The position numbers were made by a program, and so were the translations under genes. A stretch of 64,000 nucleotides of DNA from Pseudomonas sediminis (GTDB taxonomy: Bacteria > Pseudomonadota > Gammaproteobacteria > Pseudomonadales > Pseudomonadaceae): NCBI RefSeq assembly GCF_002741105.1, contig NZ_NIQU01000004.1, forward strand, positions 232,408-296,407, read 5' to 3'. This document shows positions 21,978-30,803 of this stretch, piece by piece (the first letter of the stretch is position 1; every line of letters begins with the position of its first letter). The notes under the pieces were generated by a model. That model saw nothing but the letters and a program-made list of their open reading frames with translations, was not told the DNA's origin and did no database searches.

Positions 21978-22877
21978 CTAGATATTCAGCAGCAGATAGT
22001 GATCCGCCAGCAGCGCGATAAACAGCAGGAACAGGTACCAGATACTGTACTTGAAGGTGTTGATCGCGGCGTGCGGTTTGCTGTCACGGTACAGCACCCA
22101 GGCCCAGTGCAGGAAGCGGCCGCCCAGTACCACGGCGCAAACCAGGTACAACGGCCCGCTCATGTGAATGGCGTAGGGCAGCAGGGTCACCGCGAACATC
22201 ACCAGGGTGTAGAGCAGGATATGCACTTTGGTGTAGTGCTCACCGTGGGTCACCGGCAGCATGGGAATGTCGGCCTTGGCGTATTCGGCCTTGCGGTGGA
22301 TAGCCAGGGCCCAGAAGTGCGGCGGCGTCCAGGCGAAGATGATCAGCACCAGCAGCAGCGGCTCGGCACTGAGGTGGCCGGTAACGGCGACCCAACCCAG
22401 CAACGGTGGTGCAGCACCCGCCAGGCCGCCGATCACGATGTTCTGCGGCGTGGCGCGCTTGAGAAAACCGGTGTAGATCACCGCATAACCGAGCAACGAG
22501 GCCAGGGTCAGCCAGGCAGCCAACTCATTGGTGAAGACCATCAGCAGGCTCATGCCGGCGATGGCCAGCAACAGGGCGAAGGTCAGCGCCGCCACCGGCG
22601 AGACACGCCCGGCGGTGACCGGACGTTTGTGTGTGCGCGCCATGATCGAGTCGATGCGCCGATCCACCACATGGTTGACCGCAGCCGCTGCGCCGGCACA
22701 CAGGCCAATGCCGAGGTTGCCGAACAGCAGCACGGTCCAGGGCACACCGGCACGGGTGGCGAGAAACATGCCGACCAGTGAGGTGATCAGCATCAGCATC
22801 ACCACCCGCGGCTTGGTCAGCTCCAGATAGTCGCGCCAGGTGGCGCGTTCGGAGTGAGTGCGCAGCATTGTCGCCAT
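21978..22877 (-). CDS. cyoE: Protoheme IX farnesyltransferase (heme O synthase)
   Basis: A 299-residue polytopic UbiA-family prenyltransferase that converts heme B to heme O, the precursor of heme A. The polyprenyl-diphosphate motif is seen as [19 protein letters not shown] and the second Asp-rich loop region as [16 protein letters not shown]. The N-terminus ([11 protein letters not shown]) is typical. AAGGAG lies seven bases ahead of the ATG. It follows ctaA by 23 bases, so the two heme A enzymes are co-expressed. Confidence 0.96.
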   Translation of the reverse strand: MATMLRTHSERATWRDYLELTKPRVVMLMLITSLVGMFLATRAGVPWTVLLFGNLGIGLCAGAAAAVNHVVDRRIDSIMARTHKRPVTAGRVSPVAALTFALLLAIAGMSLLMVFTNELAAWLTLASLLGYAVIYTGFLKRATPQNIVIGGLAGAAPPLLGWVAVTGHLSAEPLLLVLIIFAWTPPHFWALAIHRKAEYAKADIPMLPVTHGEHYTKVHILLYTLVMFAVTLLPYAIHMSGPLYLVCAVVLGGRFLHWAWVLYRDSKPHAAINTFKYSIWYLFLLFIALLADHYLLLNI

Positions 22878-22900
22878 GGCATTGCTCCTTGATTCGTTAT

Positions 22901-23956
22901 TTACCGGCCTTGAACCAGACCGTTGGAAACCAGAGTCGTGCGCCTGCCCGCCAGACCAGATGCTTCGCGAGCCGCCGCAGAAACAGCCCTCAGGCGATAG
23001 TTGATCAGCACCATCACCAGCAGCAGAGCAGCGCCACCAGCGTTGTGCGCCACCGCCACCAGCAGCGGTAGATGGAAGATCACGTTGCTGATACCCAGGC
23101 CAACCTGCACAGCCAGCGCCAGCAGCAGCAGGCCGGCCAGGCGCGGTAGCTTGGCAATGCGCAGCTGCCAGGCCAGTGCCAACAGCGCCAGCGTTACCAG
23201 CAGCGCTCCGATGCGGTGGCTCATGTGAATGGCGGTGCGCGCGTCACTGTCGAGCTGTCCGCCCAGGTAGTTGGGGCCGATGTGCTGGGTCAGGTGAAAG
23301 CCCTTGCCGAAATCCATCGCCGGCCACCACTCGCCGTGACAGGTGGGCAGGTCGACGCAGGCGACAGCGGCGTAGTTGGAACTGACCCAGCCACCGAGGG
23401 TGATCTGCCCGATCACCAGCAGCAGGCATGCCGCCGCCAATGTGCGCAGGCGCCCCGGCAACTGCAGCGGGGCGAATCGTCCAGACAGGCGCAAGGTAAG
23501 CAAGGTCAACAGACTGAGCGTGGCGAAACCGCCGAGCAGGTGAGCGGTGACCACCTGCGGCCATAGCTGCAGGGTAACCGTCCACATGCCGAAGGCGCCC
23601 TGCAGAATCACCAGCGCCAGAATCGCCAGCGGCAACTTGAGCGGCTGAGTTGGCTCCGCACGACGGCGCACGGACAGGGCAGCAATGGCGAGGATCACCA
23701 ACCCCAGTGCACCGGCAAAGTAACGATGGATCATCTCGTACCAGCCCTTGGCAACCTCTACCGGCGCCTCGGGAAAACGCGCTTCGGCGATGGCCTGCTT
23801 GTGCTCGCTCATCGGTACGCCGAGAAACCCGTAGCAGCCTGGCCAATCCGGGCAACCCAGCCCGGCATGGGTCAGTCGGGTGTAGGCGCCCAGCAGCACC
23901 ACCACCACGGTCAGGAGGGTCGCGAACAACGCTAGACGGTAACCGGGCTTGTGCAT
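22901..23956 (-). CDS. ctaA: Heme A synthase (COX15/CtaA)
   Basis: A 351-residue eight-helix membrane protein that oxidises the methyl group of heme O to a formyl group, giving heme A. Family motifs include [22 protein letters not shown] near the start (given in parts: [13 protein letters not shown]), the IHRYFAG heme His, and IHMSHRIGA with a second heme His pair. AAGGAG precedes the ATG. The gene lies between the unknown protein (24012-24590) and cyoE in the oxidase assembly series. Confidence 0.95.
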   Translation of the reverse strand: MHKPGYRLALFATLLTVVVVLLGAYTRLTHAGLGCPDWPGCYGFLGVPMSEHKQAIAEARFPEAPVEVAKGWYEMIHRYFAGALGLVILAIAALSVRRRAEPTQPLKLPLAILALVILQGAFGMWTVTLQLWPQVVTAHLLGGFATLSLLTLLTLRLSGRFAPLQLPGRLRTLAAACLLLVIGQITLGGWVSSNYAAVACVDLPTCHGEWWPAMDFGKGFHLTQHIGPNYLGGQLDSDARTAIHMSHRIGALLVTLALLALAWQLRIAKLPRLAGLLLLALAVQVGLGISNVIFHLPLLVAVAHNAGGAALLLVMVLINYRLRAVSAAAREASGLAGRRTTLVSNGLVQGR

Positions 23957-24011
23957 GTCTACTCCTTGGGCACTGGGCCTGACGCTCTGTCGATATGGAC
24001 AGAGCGTGGCG

Positions 24012-24590
24012 TCAACCGATCAGGGAAATTTTCAGCAGGTAGCGCAGATCATCGAGAATGGCCTTGCCCTTGCTGCCGGCCGGATAGCGCAGCACCAGAT
24101 TGCCGTGTGGATCGACCAGCCATAGCTGTGCCCCCGGCACTGCCTCAGCGGCCTTGTCGTAGGCCTGCAGATCCAGTTGATAGCGTCCAAGTTGCGGGTA
24201 CTCGCGCTTGAGCGTGGCGTCGTACTCGGCCGGCAGTGGTTCGGCCAGCGCCAGGCCGTGACTCGCGCGGGCAGTCTCGCGATTGAGGCCAATCTGGATC
24301 TGCCGCGCCAGGTAAACCATCTGCTGACAGTCGGCCTCACAGGCGCCCGGTGCTGTCACCAGAATCTGCCACAGCGGCTCCACCTCGCCCTGTACGCCGA
24401 GATCGGCAAGGGTGCGCCCATCGCCGATCAGCACACCGTGGTAGCTGCGCGTCTCTGGCACCCAGAAGCGCCATTTGTACATGGCGTTAGCCAGGAACAT
24501 CGGGCCGATGATAATGGCCAGGATCAACAACAACTGCAGGCGACCACGCCCCTTGCGCGGTGCCTCAGGCATGGCGATGGCTGGGTTCAT
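24012..24590 (-). CDS. Membrane-anchored protein of the oxidase assembly cluster
   Basis: A 192-residue protein with one N-terminal membrane segment (about 18-40) and a periplasmic domain. The domain has a Cys pair in APGACEADCQQMVYLARQ, reminiscent of SCO/thioredoxin-like proteins, and a WLVDPHGNLVLRYP strand like the end of the SCO fold. It may therefore be a degenerate SCO-like or thiol protein for copper insertion; this is inference. The start at 24590 has GGAGC six bases upstream and overlaps the SURF1 gene by 26 bases. It occupies the place of PA0111 in the P. aeruginosa cluster as I remember it. Confidence 0.8.
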   Translation of the reverse strand: MNPAIAMPEAPRKGRGRLQLLLILAIIIGPMFLANAMYKWRFWVPETRSYHGVLIGDGRTLADLGVQGEVEPLWQILVTAPGACEADCQQMVYLARQIQIGLNRETARASHGLALAEPLPAEYDATLKREYPQLGRYQLDLQAYDKAAEAVPGAQLWLVDPHGNLVLRYPAGSKGKAILDDLRYLLKISLIG

Positions 24591-25296
24591 GACGATGCTC
24601 CCGTGCATTGTGAATTCCGAGATAAATGAACAGACCAAGCAGTGCCGCAGCCAGAGAGAACCACTGCACCGCATAGCCAAGATGTTTGCTGGGGCTCATG
24701 GCCACGATTGGCCAATCGACGCGATAACTGGCCGGCCCGGGCTCCAGACGCACCTCGAAAGGCAGACCACCACGACCCAGCTGGCGCCAGAGACTGTCGG
24801 CCTCGACCTGCGTGATCAGTCGCGGCCAGCCTTCGGTCGCCGCACCGGAGCGCAGATTGAAACCACCAGAGGGCGCGACATAGACCCAGGCAGTGAGTTG
24901 CAGCACACCGTCAGGGCTATCGAAAGGCGGCGCTGTACGCCGATCCGGCCAGGGCAGCCAGCCGCGATTAAGCAACACCCAGAGACCGCTGGACTGATCG
25001 TAAAAAGGCTGCAACAACTCGACACCGGCATGGCCATCACGGATACGGCTATCGAGCAGCAGGCTGTGCTCGCTATCGAAGTGCCCACGCAGTTGAACGC
25101 GGCGGTAGGCAGGATCACGCATGGGCTCAAGCTGCTCGAGACTGATCGGCTCGGCCTGACGCCGTGCCTCGAAGCTGGCCAACAGCTGGCGTTTCTCTTC
25201 GCCACGCTGCAGCTGCCAGAAACCCAGCCAAAGCAAGCCCGGCAGCAGCAGGGCAACCAGCAGGCTGGGCAACCAACCGGGACGGAAGGCGCTCAT
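24565..25296 (-). CDS. SURF1-family cytochrome oxidase assembly protein
   Basis: A 243-residue protein with the SURF1 layout: TM1 at about 8-27, a central periplasmic domain, and TM2 near 215-232. Family motifs are LGFWQLQRGEEKR at TM1, LLDSR, LLNRGWLPW and the terminal HLGYAVQWFSLA. SURF1 assists insertion of heme A into subunit I. The start at 25296 places TM1 at the N-terminus; the frame reaches 14 codons further upstream. It heads the minus-strand assembly genes and is divergent from the small twin-helix protein. Confidence 0.92.
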   Translation of the reverse strand: MSAFRPGWLPSLLVALLLPGLLWLGFWQLQRGEEKRQLLASFEARRQAEPISLEQLEPMRDPAYRRVQLRGHFDSEHSLLLDSRIRDGHAGVELLQPFYDQSSGLWVLLNRGWLPWPDRRTAPPFDSPDGVLQLTAWVYVAPSGGFNLRSGAATEGWPRLITQVEADSLWRQLGRGGLPFEVRLEPGPASYRVDWPIVAMSPSKHLGYAVQWFSLAAALLGLFIYLGIHNAREHRHEPSHRHA

Positions 25297-25367
25297 TGCG
25301 CCCTGCCGATACGATCGGGGTTGCTGGCTATACTGCAATGCATCACGTCAATCCCCCGGAGTCTCAC

Positions 25368-25571
25368 ATGCTCAAGGCCGCGATCGTCCTCATGCTGCTG
25401 GCAACCATCGCCAGCCTGTTCAGCGGCCTGTTCTTCCTGGTCAAGGACGAAGGCCATGGTTCCCGCGTGGTCGGCGCGCTGACTGTCCGTGTCGGCCTGA
25501 CCGCTATTACCGTTGCCCTGATCGCCTGGGGCTTCTACTCAGGGCAACTGGTCTCTCACGTTACCTGGTAG
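25368..25571 (+). CDS. Twin-transmembrane-helix small protein (DUF2909 type)
   Basis: A 67-residue protein made of two hydrophobic helices (about 3-25 and 37-60) joined by a short charged loop (VKDEGHGSRV). The family is often found inside aa3 oxidase clusters; its role is not known, and a structural or assembly role is only inference. GGAG sits at a proper distance from the ATG. It is on the plus strand, opposite to all other cox genes, and ends 6 bases before the coxC stop. Confidence 0.85.
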   Translation: MLKAAIVLMLLATIASLFSGLFFLVKDEGHGSRVVGALTVRVGLTAITVALIAWGFYSGQLVSHVTW

Positions 25572-25577
25572 CCCCCG

Positions 25578-26474
25578 CTACAGTACGTAGACGAAGATGA
25601 ACAGGCCGAGCCAGACCACATCGACGAAGTGCCAGTACCAGGAGGCTGCCTCGAAGCCGAAGTGCTGATCGGCGTCGAAGTGCCCACGCATGATGCGCAC
25701 CAGCATTACCACCAGAATCAGCGTACCGAGCGTCACGTGCGCACCGTGAAAGCCGGTGAGCATGAAGAAGGTGGCGCCGTAGATGCCTGAGCCAAGCGTC
25801 AGCCCAAGCTCGGTGTAGGCCTCGATGTACTCCTCGACCTGAAAGAACAGGAATGCCAGGGCCAGCACGATGGTCGCCGCCAGCCAGGCCTTGAGCGGGC
25901 CGCGGTGGTTCTTCTTCAGGGCATGATGGGCGAAGGTGATGGTGACGCTGGAGGACACCAGCAAGATGGTGTTGACCAGCGGCAGATGCCAGGGGTCGAT
26001 CACCCCGCTCGGTGGCGGGAACAGCTTGGAGTCGGGGTTCTGCAACATCGGCCAGCTGTATTCGAAGCCTTCCCAGAGCATGTTGGCCACGCCCTTGTCA
26101 CCTTCGCCGCCGAGCCAGGGGCCGGCCCACATGCGGATGTAGAACAGGGCGCCGAAGAAGGCGACGAAGAACATCACCTCGGAGAAGATGAACCAACTCA
26201 TGCCCCAGCGAAAGGAACGGTCCATCTGCGCGCTGTACAGACCGCTGCGGCTTTCCTTGATGACGTTGCCAAACCAGCCGAACAGCATCCAGGCCAGGAT
26301 CAGCCCGCCGACGAAGAAGATCAGCGGCCCGTTGGAGCCTTCACGCCCCGCCGACAGATCGTTGAACCAGGTGCCAACACCGTAGAAGCTGACCAGCAGG
26401 CCGATGGTGGCGACGATGGGCCACTTGCTCTGCGCCGGTACATAATAGTTCTCGTGACTTTCGTGACTCGACAT
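25578..26474 (-). CDS. coxC: Cytochrome c oxidase subunit III
   Basis: A 298-residue seven-helix subunit. It keeps the family acidic residue in FFQVEEYIEAY, the SSSVTITFAHHAL helix, and the C-terminal GFHGAHVTLGTL and WYWHFVDVVWLGLF motifs. The start at 26474 has AAGGAG upstream; the frame runs 59 codons further in, but that part is not oxidase. It follows ctaG by 11 bases in the coxB-coxA-ctaG-coxC operon. Confidence 0.96.
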   Translation of the reverse strand: MSSHESHENYYVPAQSKWPIVATIGLLVSFYGVGTWFNDLSAGREGSNGPLIFFVGGLILAWMLFGWFGNVIKESRSGLYSAQMDRSFRWGMSWFIFSEVMFFVAFFGALFYIRMWAGPWLGGEGDKGVANMLWEGFEYSWPMLQNPDSKLFPPPSGVIDPWHLPLVNTILLVSSSVTITFAHHALKKNHRGPLKAWLAATIVLALAFLFFQVEEYIEAYTELGLTLGSGIYGATFFMLTGFHGAHVTLGTLILVVMLVRIMRGHFDADQHFGFEAASWYWHFVDVVWLGLFIFVYVL

Positions 26475-26485
26475 TGTTGTTCTCC

Positions 26486-27034
26486 TTATGGAGCCTGTGC
26501 CACTGGCGGTTTGCGCGCGGTGATATCGAACAGGGTGTAGCCCAAGGTCAGGTGCTTCACGTCCTGCGGCAGGTCGCGGTCGACGATGAAGCGCACCGGC
26601 ATTTCGATGCGCTCGCCCGGCTGCAACACCTGCTGGGTAAAGCAGAAACACTCGGTCTTGTGAAAGAAGGCCGCCGCCTTAGAAGGCGATACGCTGGGTA
26701 TCGCCTGCGCGCTCATCGGCTTGTCGCTGGGGTTATAGGCGACGAACAGCATGTCGCGCGCCTCACCCGGGTGAACCAGGATCTCGTCGGCCTGGGGCCC
26801 GAACTCCCAGACCATGCCGGCGGCGTTGGTGGCGAGAAACTGCACGCGCACCTGGCGCTGCTCATCCACCATTTGCTCGCCCTGGTAGGCCCCTGCCGTC
26901 TTGCCGTTGATGCCGAAGACCCGGCACATGGCGTCGTAGAACGGCGGCAGGACGAAGATGCCGAAGCAGAACATCACCACCACTACGATCAGCAGACGGG
27001 TAACCAGGCGACGAGTCGCGATGACCTCGCTCAC
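26486..27034 (-). CDS. ctaG: Cytochrome oxidase assembly protein CtaG/Cox11
   Basis: A 182-residue protein that inserts copper B into subunit I. It has a single N-terminal membrane helix (about 9-31) followed by an immunoglobulin-like periplasmic domain. The copper-binding Cys pair is in the hallmark KTECFCFTQQVLQPGE. Another conserved stretch, PPFYDAMCRVFGINGKT, follows the helix and contains the third conserved Cys. It is placed between coxA and coxC, as usual in proteobacteria. Confidence 0.95.
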   Translation of the reverse strand: MSEVIATRRLVTRLLIVVVVMFCFGIFVLPPFYDAMCRVFGINGKTAGAYQGEQMVDEQRQVRVQFLATNAAGMVWEFGPQADEILVHPGEARDMLFVAYNPSDKPMSAQAIPSVSPSKAAAFFHKTECFCFTQQVLQPGERIEMPVRFIVDRDLPQDVKHLTLGYTLFDITARKPPVAQAP

Positions 27035-27044
27035 GGCAGACCTC

Positions 27045-28628
27045 CTATTTCACTTCCGGCGGCGTGCTGAAGGTGTGGTAGGGCGCCGGTGAAGGCACCG
27101 TCCACTCCAGCCCTTCGGCACCGTCCCAGGGTTTCGCCGGGGCCGGCTTGCCGCCGCGAATGCACTTGATGACGATGAACAGGAACAACAGCTGAGTGGC
27201 CCCGAACATGAACGCGCCGATACTGGAGATCATGTTGAAGTTGGCGAACATCATGTTGTAGTCGGGGATACGCCGCGGCATGCCAGCCAGGCCAACGAAG
27301 TGCATCGGGAAGAACGCCAGGTTCATGCCGATGAAGCTCATCCAGAAATGCAGCTTGGCCAGGGTTTCGTCATACATGTGGCCGGTCCACTTCGGCAGCC
27401 AGTAGTAGGCCGAGGCGAAGATGCCGAAGATCGCGCCGGGCACCAGCACGTAGTGGAAATGCGCCACCACGAAGTAGGTGTCGTGATACTGGAAGTCCGC
27501 CGGGGCGATGGCCAGCATCAAGCCGGAGAAACCACCGATGGTGAACAGGATGACGAAGGCCACCGAGAACAGCATCGGCGCCTCGAAGGTCATCGAGCCC
27601 TGCCACATCGTGCTGGCCCAGTTGAACACCTTCACCCCGGTGGGCACGGCGATCAGCATCGTCGCGTACATGAAGAACAGCTCGCCAGTCAGCGGAATGC
27701 CGACGGTGAACATGTGGTGCGCCCAGACGATGAACGAGAGGAAGGCGATCGCCGCCGTGGCGTAGACCATCGAGGTGTAGCCGAACAGCGGCTTGCGCGC
27801 GAACGCCGGGATGATCGAGCTGACCGCGCCGAAGGCGGGCAGAATCATGATGTACACCTCGGGGTGACCGAAGAACCAGAACACGTGCTGGAACAGCACC
27901 GGATCACCACCGCCAGCAGCGTTGAAGAAGCTGGTGCCGAAGTGGATGTCCATCAGCATCATGGTCACGCAGCCAGCCAGTACCGGCATCACCGCAATCA
28001 GCAGAAACGCAGTGATCAGCCAGGTCCAGACGAACAGCGGCATCTTCATCAGGGTCATTCCGGGGGCGCGCAGGTTGAGGATGGTGGCGACCACGTTGAT
28101 CGCCCCCATGATCGAACTGATGCCCATCAGGTGCACGGCGAAGATGAAGAAGGTGGTACTCTCCGGCCCGTAGGTGGTCGACAGCGGCGCGTAGAAGGTC
28201 CAGCCGAAGTTCGGCCCGCCACCCTCCATGAACAATGTCGAGACCAGCAGACCGAATGCCGCCGGTAGCAGCCAGAAGCTGAAGTTGTTCATCCGTGGCA
28301 GGGCCATGTCCGGCGCGCCGATCATCAGCGGGATCATCCAGTTGGCGAGGCCGACGAAGGCCGGCATCACCGCACCGAAGACCATGATCAGGCCGTGCAT
28401 GGTGGTCATCTGGTTGAAAAATTCCGGCTGCACGATCTGCAGGCCCGGCTGGAACAGCTCGGCACGGATGACCATGGCCATCGAGCCGCCCAGCAGGAAC
28501 ATGCAGAAGCTGAACCACAGGTACATCGTGCCGATGTCCTTGTGGTTGGTGGTCAGCACCCAGCGCATCAGGCCCTTGGCCGGGCCATGGTGGTGGTCAG
28601 TATGACCGTGGTCGATCACTGCACTCAT
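27045..28628 (-). CDS. coxA: Cytochrome c oxidase subunit I (heme-copper, aa3 type)
   Basis: A 527-residue twelve-helix catalytic subunit that reduces oxygen to water and pumps protons. The heme a ligand is in TTMHGLIMVFGAVMP. The CuB / cross-linked Tyr segment is FWFFGHPEVYI, which marks an A-type oxidase with the D-channel Glu. Two CuB His follow at WAHHMFTVG, and the heme His pair at VVAHFHYVLVPG. The start at 28628 (MSAVIDHGHTDHHHG, a His-rich N-terminus) has AGGAG upstream. It follows coxB by 4 bases. Confidence 0.97.
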   Translation of the reverse strand: MSAVIDHGHTDHHHGPAKGLMRWVLTTNHKDIGTMYLWFSFCMFLLGGSMAMVIRAELFQPGLQIVQPEFFNQMTTMHGLIMVFGAVMPAFVGLANWMIPLMIGAPDMALPRMNNFSFWLLPAAFGLLVSTLFMEGGGPNFGWTFYAPLSTTYGPESTTFFIFAVHLMGISSIMGAINVVATILNLRAPGMTLMKMPLFVWTWLITAFLLIAVMPVLAGCVTMMLMDIHFGTSFFNAAGGGDPVLFQHVFWFFGHPEVYIMILPAFGAVSSIIPAFARKPLFGYTSMVYATAAIAFLSFIVWAHHMFTVGIPLTGELFFMYATMLIAVPTGVKVFNWASTMWQGSMTFEAPMLFSVAFVILFTIGGFSGLMLAIAPADFQYHDTYFVVAHFHYVLVPGAIFGIFASAYYWLPKWTGHMYDETLAKLHFWMSFIGMNLAFFPMHFVGLAGMPRRIPDYNMMFANFNMISSIGAFMFGATQLLFLFIVIKCIRGGKPAPAKPWDGAEGLEWTVPSPAPYHTFSTPPEVK

Positions 28629-28632
28629 GTCC

Positions 28633-29757
28633 TTACTCCTGCGCCTTGGAGAAATCGAGAATGTCCTTGGGCGTGACCATGTCACCGACATTGTTGCCCC
28701 AGGCGTTGCGCTCGTAGGTGATGATGGCGGCCAGGTCGACCGGCGACAGCTGCTTGCCGAAGGCGGCCATGGAGGTACCCGGCTTGCCTTGGTAGACGAT
28801 GTGGATATGCCCCTCGGCCGGCCCGGTGGCGATGGCCGAGCCCTTGAGCGCCGGGAACATCGGTGGCAGACCTTCACCGGTAGGCTGGTGGCAGGCTGCG
28901 CAAGAGGTGTTGTAGGCCTTCTCACCACGCGCCATCAGCTCTTCCATGGTCCATTCCTTGCTGGTCAGCTCACGCTCAGCGGCGGCAGCCTGCTTGCGCT
29001 CGGCCAGCCAGGCATCGAAGTCTTCCTTGGACTTGGCCTCGACCACCACCGGCATGAACCCGTGGTCCTTGCCGCACAGCTCGGTGCACTGGCCACGGTA
29101 GATGCCGGGTTCCTCGATGCGCGTCCAGGATTCGTTGATGAACCCGGGGATGGCGTCCTTCTTCACTGCCAGTGCCGGTACCCACCAGGAGTGAATGACG
29201 TCGGCGGCGGTGATCAGGAAGCGCACCTTGGTGCCCACCGGCACCACCAGCGGCTCGTCGACTTCCAGCAGGTAGTGTTCGCCCTTGGCTTCGCGGTTAT
29301 TGATCTGCGAGCGCGGCGTGGTCAGGTTGCTGAAGAATTCGACATCCTGACCCAGGTACTTGTAGTGCCACTTCCACTGGTAGCCAGTGACCTGAATATC
29401 CAGCTCGGACTCGGAGGTGTCGTAGATCTCGATCAGCGTCTTGGTCGCCGGGATCGCCATCACCACCAGAATGGCCAATGGCACCACGGTCCAGAGAATC
29501 TCGACGGTTGTGCTTTCGTGAAAATGCGCGGGTTTCTGGCCGGTGGAGCGGCGGTGCATGATCATCGACCAGAACATGGCGCCGAACACGATCACACCGA
29601 TCACAACGCAGATCCAGAAAATGGTCATGTGCAGATCGAAAACGGAGCGGCTGACGTCGGTTACACCGGGCGCCATATTGACCGTCCACTGCGCGTGCGC
29701 CGAGCCTAATGCCAGCCACAGCAGGAGGCCCATCCAGACTCGTGGATGTCGCATCAT
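28633..29757 (-). CDS. coxB: Cytochrome c oxidase subunit II with fused cytochrome c
   Basis: A 374-residue subunit: signal peptide (1-22), two membrane helices (about 45-67 and 85-106), the CuA cupredoxin domain, and a C-terminal monoheme cytochrome c. CuA ligands are visible at His189 and in C224-TEL-C228-GKDHGFM (His232, Met235). The heme motif is C286-AA-C289-H290. The fused cytochrome makes this a caa3-like enzyme that may accept electrons through its own heme. The start at 29757 has AAGGGG eight bases ahead. It is the first gene of the cox operon. Confidence 0.96.
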   Translation of the reverse strand: MMRHPRVWMGLLLWLALGSAHAQWTVNMAPGVTDVSRSVFDLHMTIFWICVVIGVIVFGAMFWSMIMHRRSTGQKPAHFHESTTVEILWTVVPLAILVVMAIPATKTLIEIYDTSESELDIQVTGYQWKWHYKYLGQDVEFFSNLTTPRSQINNREAKGEHYLLEVDEPLVVPVGTKVRFLITAADVIHSWWVPALAVKKDAIPGFINESWTRIEEPGIYRGQCTELCGKDHGFMPVVVEAKSKEDFDAWLAERKQAAAAERELTSKEWTMEELMARGEKAYNTSCAACHQPTGEGLPPMFPALKGSAIATGPAEGHIHIVYQGKPGTSMAAFGKQLSPVDLAAIITYERNAWGNNVGDMVTPKDILDFSKAQE

Positions 29758-30161
29758 TGCGGGTTCCCCTTGATTGTTCTTGTTATCCCGCCGGCTGAGC
29801 CTGCGGCTAAGGGATCGACTGCCATAGAGCGACAAGGCGGAATCACTGTCCGCGTACCGCGCTCAACTGCTGGCGACTACTGCCGAAACCTCTCCGTGCC
29901 TGAGCTCGTCCGGTTCCATCAGGTACTGCCTTTCGAACTCGAGTATAGACGGGGAGTTGCACCTCGCAACGTACGCGCAAAAATCGCCGAAGGCGCGCAA
30001 GCCTTGTGCTAAACGCCCCGGCTGACGCGGGGTGTAGCCGTTCTGATACAGGCATTTATAGCCAACTCGCATAAGTATGAAAAAGTTATGACAATCGCGT
30101 CTTAGCCGACTGCCGGAGCCGGCTAAGGTTCACGTCCATGTCCTGAAATGTAGGAGCCGTC
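29758..30161. other. coxB upstream region
   Basis: This 404-base gap is divergent between coxB and an unknown gene. It holds a CTATACT box on the minus strand (29948-29942) and a small hairpin GTTGC-acctc-GCAAC at 29956-29970 just upstream of that box. An AT-rich stretch at 30050-30100 would suit the promoter of the plus-strand gene. Open frames inside lack ribosome sites and homology, so I do not call a gene. Confidence 0.45.
29942..29948 (-). promoter_or_regulatory. Candidate sigma-S -10 element for coxBA
   Basis: CTATACT on the minus strand, 185 bases ahead of coxB, matches the RpoS-preferred -10. No good -35 is present at the expected distance, which RpoS tolerates. In P. aeruginosa the aa3 oxidase is induced by starvation through RpoS, which fits. 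Confidence 0.45.
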
Positions 30162-30803
30162 ATGAACACCGCCGCCCTTCGTCAATTGATCACCCAGGCT
30201 CGTCAGCAGGAAAGTGGCAGCCAGGCTCTCTCGCGCTTCCTGCAGGCTCAGCTGGAGCGCCTGCACCCGTCCATCCGTCTACCGGAGGATGATGCGCCTG
30301 GGGCACTGACCGCCTTCGTCATCGCCTATATCGAGGAGGTGCCGGACGTGCTCGACGCTGCTGCCGAAGTAGCGCGCGAAGCAGGAATCGAGGCCGCCGT
30401 GAAACCGGTACTGAAGATCGCCGAGCATTTCTTCCTGCAGCCACCAGCGCTGATGGAGGGCCACGAAGGACTCGAAGGCCTGCTCGACGAGGCCTATCTG
30501 GCCCATCGCCTGGTGGAAGAGGTCAACGACCGCTATATCGCGCACCTCGGCCAGCCGCTGATCCCGCTGGACACCACACGCGCCAACCTGATCGCCCACC
30601 AGTTGATTGGCGAGCCCTTCGCCAACCAGCTCGACGAAGCGGTGCATCATGCCTTGGCCGGTATGCTCGATGACGCCAGCTTCGACCAACCCTCGGTGCA
30701 GGCCTACCGCGAACGTCTGGCGGCGCCGGATACCGCCTCGGCCTGGCGGCGCTGGCCCTGCCTGTCGCAACAGCTCGGCGTGGAGCTGCAACTCAAGGCG
30801 TGA
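30162..30803 (+). CDS. Conserved protein of unknown function
   Basis: A 213-residue soluble, acidic, mostly helical protein with no signal peptide or membrane segment. I do not recognise a family. The sequence has a Leu/Gln-rich N-terminus (LRQLITQARQQESGSQALSRF), a central region that looks like a helical bundle (VPDVLDAAAEVAREAGIEAAV), and a C-terminal part rich in His/Leu. A TAGGAG ribosome site precedes the ATG. Its last 11 bases overlap the end of the convergent transporter gene. Confidence 0.7.
   Translation: MNTAALRQLITQARQQESGSQALSRFLQAQLERLHPSIRLPEDDAPGALTAFVIAYIEEVPDVLDAAAEVAREAGIEAAVKPVLKIAEHFFLQPPALMEGHEGLEGLLDEAYLAHRLVEEVNDRYIAHLGQPLIPLDTTRANLIAHQLIGEPFANQLDEAVHHALAGMLDDASFDQPSVQAYRERLAAPDTASAWRRWPCLSQQLGVELQLKA

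Noticed and set aside
25297..25367. Upstream extension of the small twin-helix protein
   Set aside because: The frame is open back to 25164, but the extension overlaps SURF1 antisense, lacks a ribosome site and is not hydrophobic like the family N-terminus.
29746..30012. An 88-codon plus-strand frame in the coxB upstream gap
   Set aside because: It has no ribosome site, no recognisable domain and overlaps the coxB start; the region is better read as regulatory.
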